DNA of 64,000 nucleotides, from NCBI GenBank assembly GCA_017307735.1, contig JAFKGR010000005.1, positions 124,001 through 188,000 of the forward strand, read 5' to 3'. The stretch is from Chitinophagaceae bacterium (lineage in GTDB: Bacteria; Bacteroidota; Bacteroidia; Chitinophagales; Chitinophagaceae). Numbering within the stretch: the stretch's first letter is position 1; every line of letters starts with the position of its first letter. The notes under the pieces were generated by a model. That model was not told where the DNA came from and did no database searches. It saw only the letters and a list, made by a program, of their open reading frames with translations. A program made the position numbers and the translations under genes. Below, one piece after another: positions 1 through 8,539 of the stretch.

Positions 1-157
1 ATTTTTAAAGTCGGGAAAAGATTCTTTTTTCGCTAATTTTAAGGGTGTAAAAGGAACGCCTAAAATTGGGGCAAAAGTTTCTTTCGATCTCACCGACAGC
101 TTTGACAAGAAAAAAAATAAACCTTCAAAAATGGCTATTAATATAAACGTTCTTTAG
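1..157 (+). CDS. C-terminal end of a gene with a cold-shock-like OB fold (partial)
   Basis: An open frame enters from the left edge (first full codon at base 2) and stops at TAG 155-157. It is too short to be a complete gene here. The visible ~51 residues resemble the second half of a cold-shock domain: a GKDSFF-like strand, a KGTPKIGAKVSFDL segment and a basic DKKKNKPSKMAI end. That suggests an RNA- or ssDNA-binding OB fold at the end of a larger protein. It lies 90 bp upstream of cas1 on the same strand, so it could be the last gene of a CRISPR interference operon, but nothing visible proves this. A stand-alone cold-shock protein is equally possible. The 90-bp gap contains three tandem TTTTTAA-type units just before cas1. 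Confidence 0.5.
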   Translation, partial: FLKSGKDSFFANFKGVKGTPKIGAKVSFDLTDSFDKKKNKPSKMAININVL

Positions 158-247
158 CTGTGAGCAATGAGCAATCAGCAAAAATTTCGTCACTTTTCAC
201 TTGCATCTCGTAATTCGTAATTTTTAATTTTTAATTTTTAATTCACA

Positions 248-1255
248 ATGAACCTCATCATCAACTCCTACGGCGCCACCCTTCAAAAAGAAAATAATCT
301 TTTTGTCATTACCACCGCCGAAGGAAAACAAACTTTCCCTCCCGATGTAGTGCGAAGTATTTCCATCAACAAAAGTGCACGCATCACCAGCGATGCCATT
401 TTGCTGGCCATCAAAAATCAGGTAGAAGTTCTTTTTGTTAATGAAATGGGCGAACCTGAAGGCCGTGTGTGGAGTGTGCGTTACGGCTCTATCAGCAACA
501 TCCGGAAAGGGCAGATTAATTTTCTCTATTCGCCCAAATGCACCCAATGGGTCAAAAGCCTCATAGCTTCTAAAATAGACAGCCAGATTGCCCTGTTACT
601 TGGTATTCAACCTGAGAAAGAATCTGATTTAAAAGGCCATAACATTTTTAAGTCGGCCATCAACAGCATGGAAGATTACAAATCGAAAACCAGCAAAATT
701 GAAGGGGAATTTGTGAGTGATATTGCCGCATCATTAAGAGGGTGGGAAGGCGCTGCCAGCAAAAAATATTTTTCATGCCTCGGATTATTTATGCCAGCCT
801 ATTACCAGTTTGCCATACGCGATCGGCAGCCAGCCAAAGACCCCTTTAATGCCCTGCTCAATTATGCCTATGGAATACTTTATGGCAAAGTCGAAGGCGC
901 GCTGATCAAAGCAGGGATAGATCCTTATATCGGAATTTTTCACCGCGACGAATACAACCGGCCGGCATTGGTCTTTGATTTCATAGAAAACTATCGTACA
1001 TGGATGGATTATGTAGTCTTTCAGCTTTGCACCCAGGAAGCCATTCCGCAGGAATCTTTTGAAAAATCGGAAGATACCGGAGCCATCCGCCTTTTACCAC
1101 TTGCCAAAAGAATCCTTATCCAGTCTGTCAACGATTTTCTTGATGAAATAGTCACGATGGATAAACCCCTGAGCCGGCTCTCACACATTGAATCGGCTGC
1201 TTATAAACTCGCCAATATTTTTATAAAAGAAGAAAACAATGCTGCTGATAGGTAA
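248..1255 (+). CDS. cas1: CRISPR-associated endonuclease/integrase Cas1
   Basis: Cas1 is the metal-dependent integrase that, with Cas2, inserts new spacers at the leader end of the array. At 335 aa it has the usual length. An N-terminal beta-rich domain is followed by the all-helical catalytic domain. The three expected metal ligands are visible: Glu167 in the RGWEGAASKKYF motif, His232 in IGIFHRDEYNRPA, and Asp244 in LVFDFIENYR. The neighbouring VirE_N-type gene and the repeat 3' end ATTAAGAC (similar to the 8-nt handle of type III crRNAs) suggest a type III-associated module. It overlaps the next gene by 17 bp, which implies translational coupling. No reverse-transcriptase domain is fused to it. 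Subtype assignment is inference. Confidence 0.95.
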   Translation: MNLIINSYGATLQKENNLFVITTAEGKQTFPPDVVRSISINKSARITSDAILLAIKNQVEVLFVNEMGEPEGRVWSVRYGSISNIRKGQINFLYSPKCTQWVKSLIASKIDSQIALLLGIQPEKESDLKGHNIFKSAINSMEDYKSKTSKIEGEFVSDIAASLRGWEGAASKKYFSCLGLFMPAYYQFAIRDRQPAKDPFNALLNYAYGILYGKVEGALIKAGIDPYIGIFHRDEYNRPALVFDFIENYRTWMDYVVFQLCTQEAIPQESFEKSEDTGAIRLLPLAKRILIQSVNDFLDEIVTMDKPLSRLSHIESAAYKLANIFIKEENNAADR

Positions 1256-2267
1256 ACACATTACAACGCCCGGAGATCCCCTTCAACCCGCTTCGGTTGA
1301 AAAAATTTATCAGGCACTCATAAACACGGAAGGGGATGTTGCCATTTTGCAAAGGAGATTACAGGCTATAAAAATAATTGACATACACCAATATCGTAAA
1401 CTGAAAACAGGATTACCTTATTTAGTATGTGCCTATTTTGAACCCAAAATCAGGAGAAAAGAAAATTTCGTTTATACATCCCGGTTTATTGTGGACATTG
1501 ACCATTTGTCAGAATTCGGATTGAATGCAATTGATTTAAAAGCAAAACTGAAAAACGATTCACGCGTGGAGCTTATGTTTACATCTCCTGGTGGGGATGG
1601 ACTCAAAATACTTTTTTTACTTAAAGATAAAATCAGTGACAGCGGTTTTTACGCCTTGTTTTATAAAACATTTTGCTTGCAGTTTGCCCGTCAATATGAA
1701 TTGGCCGGGGCCGTGGATACCAAAACCAATGATGTGTCCCGGTGTTGTTTTGTAAGCCACGACCCGGATGCATTTTTCAATCCTGATCCGGAAAAGATAG
1801 AAGCAGCCGCTTTTCTTCCAGAAGAAGATTCGGCGGATATCCCTTTTATCAGTAAAGAATTAAATGAACAGGAAAAAAATAACGAAGCGCTGCGCAAAGA
1901 AGCCACAGCCGGAAATCAGGATTCCGCCCCTCTTACAGATGAAGTACTCAACCAAATAAAACAAAAAGTGGGAATGAGGGTGAAGATGCCTGCTAAAAAG
2001 GAATATGAACAACCGGAGGAGCTCGGTCACCTCATGGATGAAGTAGCCGAACAGGTACGCCAGGTAGGTGCTGAGGTCGTTCAGTCGCTGCCAATTTCAT
2101 ATGGACGGAAGATAAAAATCGGGGCTGGTAAATACTGGGCTGAAATCAACTTATTTTATGGACAAAAAGGGGTAAGCATTGTAGGCACATCCAAAACAGG
2201 AAGCAATAAAGAGCTGTGCACAAGTATCGTGGCATTATTAAAAAGTTACTTCAACGTTAACCATTAA
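1239..2267 (+). CDS. BT4734/VirE_N-like (primase-fold) CRISPR-associated protein
   Basis: A 342-aa protein encoded between cas1 and cas2. Residues ~80-185 resemble the BT4734-like VirE N-terminal domain, a relative of archaeo-eukaryotic primases. An acidic DxD motif is visible in RFIVDIDHL, a glycine-rich TSPGGDGLKILF segment sits where primases carry the sxH motif, and a third acidic/Arg-rich stretch reads VDTKTNDVSRCCFVSHDPD. The canonical motif-II histidine appears replaced by Leu/Lys, so catalysis is uncertain. A charged linker (~190-245) leads to a small C-terminal alpha/beta domain that is not recognised. The overlap with cas1 and the 8-bp gap to cas2 argue for a role in spacer acquisition, for example processing or filling in prespacer ends. 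That role is inferred from position and by analogy with CRISPR-associated primase-polymerases. Confidence 0.65.
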   Translation: MLLIGKHITTPGDPLQPASVEKIYQALINTEGDVAILQRRLQAIKIIDIHQYRKLKTGLPYLVCAYFEPKIRRKENFVYTSRFIVDIDHLSEFGLNAIDLKAKLKNDSRVELMFTSPGGDGLKILFLLKDKISDSGFYALFYKTFCLQFARQYELAGAVDTKTNDVSRCCFVSHDPDAFFNPDPEKIEAAAFLPEEDSADIPFISKELNEQEKNNEALRKEATAGNQDSAPLTDEVLNQIKQKVGMRVKMPAKKEYEQPEELGHLMDEVAEQVRQVGAEVVQSLPISYGRKIKIGAGKYWAEINLFYGQKGVSIVGTSKTGSNKELCTSIVALLKSYFNVNH

Positions 2268-2275
2268 AGCAGATT

Positions 2276-2767
2276 ATGCCCAAACCTCCTAAAAAAGAGT
2301 TTGACCTGAAGGAAAGAATTGAACGCCTGAAAGCGGCGGGTTTTACTTTTTGGAGCGCCCCAAAAGAAGGTTCCGCCTCCGGGTCAGAGGAGATGCAGAT
2401 CAAACCATTGACCGAAAGAATTCAGTTTATACTAAAAATTATTCAGAACAATCCCATCAAATCAACCACTATGAATTATCTGATCTTGTACGATATTGAG
2501 AAAGACAAAGTACGGAATCTGATTGCCAAATTTTTATTGCAGAATGGATGTATCCGGATTCAGAAATCCGTATTTTTGGCCCATACGGACAATAAGAAGT
2601 TTGACGAAATCAGAAAAACGCTGAAGGAGATTAATGAGGTGTACGACAATGAAGACAGTATCATAATGGTGCCAATGAATGTGAGTGACGCAAGGAGTAT
2701 GAAACTGATTGGCCGGAATGTCAACATTGATCAGATAGTGGATCCGCCGAATACAGTTTTTATATAA
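2276..2767 (+). CDS. cas2: Cas2 with an N-terminal extension
   Basis: Cas2 forms the central dimer of the Cas1-Cas2 integrase. Residues 66-163 are a normal-length Cas2 (~98 aa): the ferredoxin-like fold starts with MNYLILYDIEKDKVR, followed by IAKFLLQNGCIRIQKSVFLA, and ends in a strand containing SIIMVPMN. The reading frame continues 65 residues upstream to an ATG 8 bp after the previous stop. The extension has a basic start, a WSAP segment and a helix (LTERIQFILKIIQNNP) running into Cas2, so it looks like real coding sequence. An internal start at base 2471 would give the minimal protein. The longer start is preferred because of its tight operon spacing. The array leader begins immediately after the stop codon. 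Confidence 0.9.
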   Translation: MPKPPKKEFDLKERIERLKAAGFTFWSAPKEGSASGSEEMQIKPLTERIQFILKIIQNNPIKSTTMNYLILYDIEKDKVRNLIAKFLLQNGCIRIQKSVFLAHTDNKKFDEIRKTLKEINEVYDNEDSIIMVPMNVSDARSMKLIGRNVNIDQIVDPPNTVFI

Positions 2768-2857
2768 AATGACCCGGTTTATTTTTGAGAGAACGTACAG
2801 AATTAAAAGATATTTGAAATATAATAGCGTGATTTGCAGAATATTATAAGAAGAACT
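2768..2857 (+). promoter_or_regulatory. CRISPR leader with possible promoter
   Basis: This 90-bp AT-rich stretch separates the cas2 stop from the first repeat. It is the likely leader because the opposite end of the array has a degenerate terminal repeat, and because the + strand repeat ends in ATTAAGAC, resembling the 5' handle of type III/I crRNAs. A TTTG at 2784-2787 and GATATTTG at 2809-2816 are 21 bp apart and weakly resemble the Bacteroidota -33/-7 promoter elements. The promoter assignment is tentative. Confidence 0.5.
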
Positions 2858-5800
2858 CCCTGAAAAGGGCATCCAGTAAAACAAGGATTAAGACCTGAAA
2901 TTCATCATCTGTGTAGTGCTCAATGCACCACCCTGAAAAGGGCATCCAGTAAAACAAGGATTAAGACCCGAATTTTGTGTTCCCTTTACCTTCTGTTGTT
3001 TTGAACCCTGAAAAGGGCATCCAGTAAAACAAGGATTAAGACTTTATAAAATCTGTTGTCTTTTCAATCAAAAAATACCCTGAAAAGGGCATCCAGTAAA
3101 ACAAGGATTAAGACACAACATCAAGCATATGCAAGTATGTTTCTTTTGCAGTCCCTGAAAAGGGCATCCAGTAAAACAAGGATTAAGACTCTTCTCTGAT
3201 TTTCTTAGCCCATGCAATCTGTTTTCCCTGAAAAGGGCATCCAGTAAAACAAGGATTAAGACGTCTTCCCCGTCTTCTTTATAATAATGACGTAAAATTG
3301 CCCTGAAAAGGGCATCCAGTAAAACAAGGATTAAGACGTAGTGCTTTAATCGGCTGACGTGCTTCTATTTTCCCCCTGAAAAGGGCATCCAGTAAAACAA
3401 GGATTAAGACTTGTTGAGTTGTCATGATTCTTTATTTTAAAGTTGCCCTGAAAAGGGCATCCAGTAAAACAAGGATTAAGACTTTTCTGTAAATTTTGTT
3501 GAAGTCCTGTCTGTTGTCCCTGAAAAGGGCATCCAGTAAAACAAGGATTAAGACTTTGATTAACAAGTCCGACAAAGAATGACAGCAACCCTGAAAAGGG
3601 CATCCAGTAAAACAAGGATTAAGACAGCTCGGGTCAACCATGTGACCCGAAATTTTTGCCCCTGAAAAGGGCATCCAGTAAAACAAGGATTAAGACAATC
3701 CTGTACCCAATTTTAAAAGGCAGCTGTGCAGTACCCTGAAAAGGGCATCCAGTAAAACAAGGATTAAGACCGGCTCAATAGCTTCGCAAGTACAGCGGCC
3801 ATGTCCCTGAAAAGGGCATCCAGTAAAACAAGGATTAAGACCGCGAAGAGCTAAAGGCAAAGCAGCTTCGGCTCCGGTCCCTGAAAAGGGCATCCAGTAA
3901 AACAAGGATTAAGACTACGGATACCCAGCAGTGTCGCTATTTTCCCTTGAACCCTGAAAAGGGCATCCAGTAAAACAAGGATTAAGACTATTGTAGTTTT
4001 GCCTGTTCCAGACTTGCCGACAATCCCTGAAAAGGGCATCCAGTAAAACAAGGATTAAGACTATCCCAACTCTTCCTTTAAGAGTTTAAGAACCGACCCT
4101 GAAAAGGGCATCCAGTAAAACAAGGATTAAGACTTAAATGTTACTAAGATGGCAGATTTATTAATTAACGTCCCTGAAAAGGGCATCCAGTAAAACAAGG
4201 ATTAAGACTTCTTTGCAAATATCTTCTTCATTCCTTTTGTCGCCCCCTGAAAAGGGCATCCAGTAAAACAAGGATTAAGACTTATTTTCACCTTGAATCC
4301 CCCTTCGCACATAAGGTATCCCTGAAAAGGGCATCCAGTAAAACAAGGATTAAGACACGTCAAATTGTTTACCGACGGGTAACCCGTTTACCGGGCCCTG
4401 AAAAGGGCATCCAGTAAAACAAGGATTAAGACACACTGCCTTTACTAACTTTTTATCGTAACAATCTTCCCCCCTGAAAAGGGCATCCAGTAAAACAAGG
4501 ATTAAGACTTTTGCGTCAAAGCCCTGACCTATCCTCACCTTGAATCCCTGAAAAGGGCATCCAGTAAAACAAGGATTAAGACCCCCCTACCCATTTCTGA
4601 GTAAGGGAAAATACTCTATTCCCTGAAAAGGGCATCCAGTAAAACAAGGATTAAGACGCAATTTCAAATAACCTATCCAATCTTTTATTTTTACCCTGAA
4701 AAGGGCATCCAGTAAAACAAGGATTAAGACTTATGGGAGATTATGTCATGCAATATCTCTATTGCCCTGAAAAGGGCATCCAGTAAAACAAGGATTAAGA
4801 CTTAATAATATTAAGCATATCTGTATAAATACTCAACTCCCTGAAAAGGGCATCCAGTAAAACAAGGATTAAGACTTCAAAATCGTATCTATCCAAAGTA
4901 AATTTTGAAACCCCTGAAAAGGGCATCCAGTAAAACAAGGATTAAGACAACTGTTGCGCGCGCAAGAATAATCTCATTCTCGACCCTGAAAAGGGCATCC
5001 AGTAAAACAAGGATTAAGACATTAAGACCTATTAAAGCTCCAATTTCATTAATAGCATCCCTGAAAAGGGCATCCAGTAAAACAAGGATTAAGACCATTG
5101 AATATTGATTCAGTTAATTCCTTATCGTAACCCCTGAAAAGGGCATCCAGTAAAACAAGGATTAAGACAATTCATCGCGGCCTGTTCATTGTCGCATTTC
5201 ATCCCCTGAAAAGGGCATCCAGTAAAACAAGGATTAAGACATTTTCATAAATTAATCATTATCAACATGCATTAACCCCCTGAAAAGGGCATCCAGTAAA
5301 ACAAGGATTAAGACGGACTTGAACCCTGTGCATGCCTGGATACATGCAACGCCCTGAAAAGGGCATCCAGTAAAACAAGGATTAAGACACCGTACTCGTC
5401 GCCCGGTTATGTTCTTTGGTGAACGCCCTGAAAAGGGCATCCAGTAAAACAAGGATTAAGACACATGTCCAGGTCTTGACCCTACAAGGTCTGGTCGTCA
5501 ACCCTGAAAAGGGCATCCAGTAAAACAAGGATTAAGACTCTTTTCTGATTTTTCTTTTTCAGATTCATCATTAACCCTGAAAAGGGCATCCAGTAAAACA
5601 AGGATTAAGACGCTTTGTAGAGAGTCCAGGACTCTCCGTCCATCCTCCCTGAAAAGGGCATCCAGTAAAACAAGGATTAAGACAATAAAACGTTACCATT
5701 CAAGGTAACGTCAAACGTCTTCCCTGAAAAGGGCATCCAGTAAAACAAGGATTAAGACCCAGGTCTTAACCCTACAAGGTCTGGTCGTCAACGACCCTGA

Positions 5801-7855
5801 AAAGGGCATCCAGTAAAACAAGGATTAAGACGATTCAATCAATTCTTTAATGTTCTTTTTCATAATCCCCTGAAAAGGGCATCCAGTAAAACAAGGATTA
5901 AGACAGAACAGCAATCACGGCCATCACCACAGCGGCGATCCCTGAAAAGGGCATCCAGTAAAACAAGGATTAAGACTGCTTGCACTTGAAGGCTGGACAG
6001 ACGCCAGCGCCCCCTGAAAAGGGCATCCAGTAAAACAAGGATTAAGACCATTTCTGAGTAGGGGAAAATATCACTCTATAACCCTGAAAAGGGCATCCAG
6101 TAAAACAAGGATTAAGACAACTCATTTATTTTCCTTTGGCTTTTGAATTCTAAACCCCTGAAAAGGGCATCCAGTAAAACAAGGATTAAGACGGTTTTGC
6201 GCTAAGTTTTTCAATTAAAAACTTGTAGGCCCCTGAAAAGGGCATCCAGTAAAACAAGGATTAAGACTCTTATTAACATAAGAAACACACGCCTCGCCAG
6301 CCGCCCTGAAAAGGGCATCCAGTAAAACAAGGATTAAGACTTGTGTTAATGAATTGATACTAAAATCATTTAACAAATACCCTGAAAAGGGCATCCAGTA
6401 AAACAAGGATTAAGACTGTGTTAATGAATTGATACTAAAATCATTTAACAAATACCCTGAAAAGGGCATCCAGTAAAACAAGGATTAAGACTGACGACCT
6501 CCTTACCCTTGGGTTGTGTGGCAACCGCCCTGAAAAGGGCATCCAGTAAAACAAGGATTAAGACCCGTTTAAGGTAACGTCAAACTGTTTTCCAACTGCC
6601 CTGAAAAGGGCATCCAGTAAAACAAGGATTAAGACAATATACATTTTTTTATTCCCTGAATGTTATGCCAATACCCTGAAAAGGGCATCCAGTAAAACAA
6701 GGATTAAGACTCATGTGGGCAGTCGTGAATGGTATTAAGGTACCGCCCTGAAAAGGGCATCCAGTAAAACAAGGATTAAGACTTATATTGTCTCTCTTTT
6801 CCCGTTTTTTCATTCACCCTGAAAAGGGCATCCAGTAAAACAAGGATTAAGACCACTCTGTAACGAAGGAAAGATACTTGTATTGTCTCCCCTGAAAAGG
6901 GCATCCAGTAAAACAAGGATTAAGACTGTAAAATTTACTGACAAGCCGAGGCCTGGCCGCGCTCCCTGAAAAGGGCATCCAGTAAAACAAGGATTAAGAC
7001 CCCTATTTTCTATTCTTCTCGTAATCCCGCAGCGCCCCTGAAAAGGGCATCCAGTAAAACAAGGATTAAGACTCACCAAATTTTGTGTTGCCTTTACCCT
7101 CTGTTGTCCCTGAAAAGGGCATCCAGTAAAACAAGGATTAAGACAAGCTATCTCAACACTATGTCGAATTTGAGAAAAAACCCTGAAAAGGGCATCCAGT
7201 ACCCACAACAATTTTGTTGGGGCGCGAAACAAGGATTAAGACCCTTGTTTTGTTTTAAACTGTGAATAAAAATTACGTTGCCCTGAAAAGGGCATCCAGT
7301 AAAACAAGGATTAAGACCCGTTAATTTAAAGTTAGGCCAGTGAGGTTTATAAATGCCCTGAAAAGGGCATCCAGTACCCACAACAATTTTGTTGGGGCGC
7401 GAAACAAGGATTAAGACTCCCAAATTTTGCCGGTTTCAATGTTGATGAACACCCTGAAAAGGGCATCCAGTACCCACAACAATTTTGTTGGGGCGCGAAA
7501 CAAGGATTAAGACGAGAGACGCGTTTGGTAGACCCGCATCTCTTGAGACCCTGAGAAGGGCATCCAGTACCCACAACAATTTTGTTGGGGCGCGAAACAA
7601 GGATTAAGACTATGCAGTTTTTAGTGTTTTAAGAAAATAATGTCCTGCCCTGAGAAGGGCATCCAGTACCCACAACAATTCTGTTGGGGCGCGAAACAAG
7701 GATTAAGACAAATAGCCTCCTTTTTGTGAAGAACTGCTCCGGCTCCCTGAAAAGGGCATCCAGTACCCACAACAATTCTGTTGGGGCGCGAAACAAGGAT
7801 TAAGACTCATCCATCAGTGCAAGTGCACTGTGTACTTACGTTCCCTGAGAGTGGC
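2858..7855 (+). CRISPR. CRISPR array, 66 full repeats plus a degenerate terminal repeat
   Basis: Sixty repeats are 37 nt (first at 2858-2894; starts CCCTGAAAAGGG, ends GGATTAAGAC). Six repeats near the far end are 62 nt. A decayed repeat starts at 7843 and keeps only about its first 13 bases. Spacers are about 33-39 nt, giving 66 spacers. The repeat begins with a 4-bp stem CCCT/AGGG closed by a GAAA (GNRA) loop. The repeat is essentially invariant over ~4.3 kb (2858-7144), which indicates an active or recently expanded array. Polarity (leader left, trailer right) follows from cas2 proximity, the handle-like 3' end and the decayed right end. Several spacers are related to one another and one encodes an antisense P-loop (see findings). 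Effector type is not determined because no interference genes are in the window. Confidence 0.98.
7181..7806 (+). repeat. Block containing six 62-nt chimeric repeats with a hairpin insert
   Basis: Repeats at 7181-7242, 7356-7417, 7452-7513, 7549-7610, 7648-7709 and 7745-7806 carry a 25-nt insertion between ..CCAGTA and AAACAAGG of the normal repeat. The insert contains CAACAATTTTGTTGGGG preceded by CCCA. It can fold into a stem of about 8-9 bp with one bulged A, and it ends in GCGCG. A normal 37-nt repeat (7281-7317) is interspersed. The units at 7549 and 7648 change the first hairpin loop from GAAA to GAGA. The units at 7648 and 7745 share a T-to-C change in the insert loop. Spacers between these units have ordinary length. 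Confidence 0.95.
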
Positions 7856-8395
7856 AAACTTTTTATTTCCCGCGAATGCTGAAATAAATTCTTTGAAAAT
7901 GAAAAAGAAATCAGGCTAACCGGTGAATACTTTTATTAGCAAAACGGTTAGCGAAATCAATCGATCCCAATAAAAAAGATACTACGCAAAGATGAATTCT
8001 GTACAATGAAAACCGGGAAGAGAAAGAGTACTTTTTTAACCCGTGCACACCTTGGGACATTCGTTTTCCGCCGGTATTGTTGTTCTTAAAACGCCATTCC
8101 ACCTGAAATATTTCATCCCAGTTTTCTTCGCCCTTTCTCCGCCCCTTGTCCGTACCATTCCGTATATCCGGGCGGAGATGGTACGGCACAGGTATAGCGC
8201 AGGTATAGGAAATTACCGGAGAAGTAATTCACGGATTTCTGATTTTTTATTTTGTCCTTTTTCATACAAGATTCGGTAGAGCTACGCAAAGATTCAGTAC
8301 CGGTACGCAAAAATATCAGCTACTAAATGGCTTCTTTTGTATAAGAACAAAATCCGGAAATTTTTATACTGGTGTTCCTCTTCAAAAAGATTGTC
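7856..8395. other. Gene-poor trailer region beyond the CRISPR array
   Basis: About 540 bp with no convincing coding sequence; the open frames here lack any recognisable protein pattern. The words TACGCAAAGAT near 7983 and 8282, and GTACGCAAAAAT near 8303, recur but form no clear element. No CRISPR-associated genes, tRNA or transposon ends were recognised. Confidence 0.6.
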
Positions 8396-8539
8396 ATGGA
8401 AAATGTAATCAGCTTTCTGAACCGCCTGCATCCACTGCCGCCTGCACTTATAGCAGAGCTGATGCAGGTATTGCAGTACACCCGAAAAAGAAAAAACGAA
8501 TGGCTTGTTCGCGAAGGAGAGATATGCAAGTATGTATAT
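8396..8539 (+). pseudogene. Truncated Crp/Fnr-family regulator fragment
   Basis: The frame from ATG 8396 encodes about 48 residues resembling the N-terminus of Bacteroidota Crp/Fnr cyclic-nucleotide-binding regulators: MENVISFLNRLHPLPPALIA, then RKRKNEWLVREGEICKYVY, where full-length members continue into the beta-roll. Here the similarity stops near 8537 and the frame runs into AT-rich sequence, with a stop at 8588-8590. The remaining cNMP and HTH domains are not visible downstream or at the far edge of the following island. It is read as a gene cut by an insertion or deletion, so 8537-8600 probably marks the left boundary of the island. Confidence 0.6.

Noticed and set aside
7083-7265. Plus-strand open frame across the first chimeric repeat
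   Set aside because: It is assembled from repeat and spacer DNA and has no independent protein pattern.
3346-7574. Many 60-140-aa minus-strand open frames with repeated MFYWMPFSG / LNPCFTGCPFQG peptides
   Set aside because: They are translations of CRISPR repeats, whose reverse complement has no stop in two frames; spacers merely vary between them.
8043-8279. Open frames between the array and the defence island
   Set aside because: No family pattern or ribosome-binding context, and frames on both strands are equally short; treated as non-coding.
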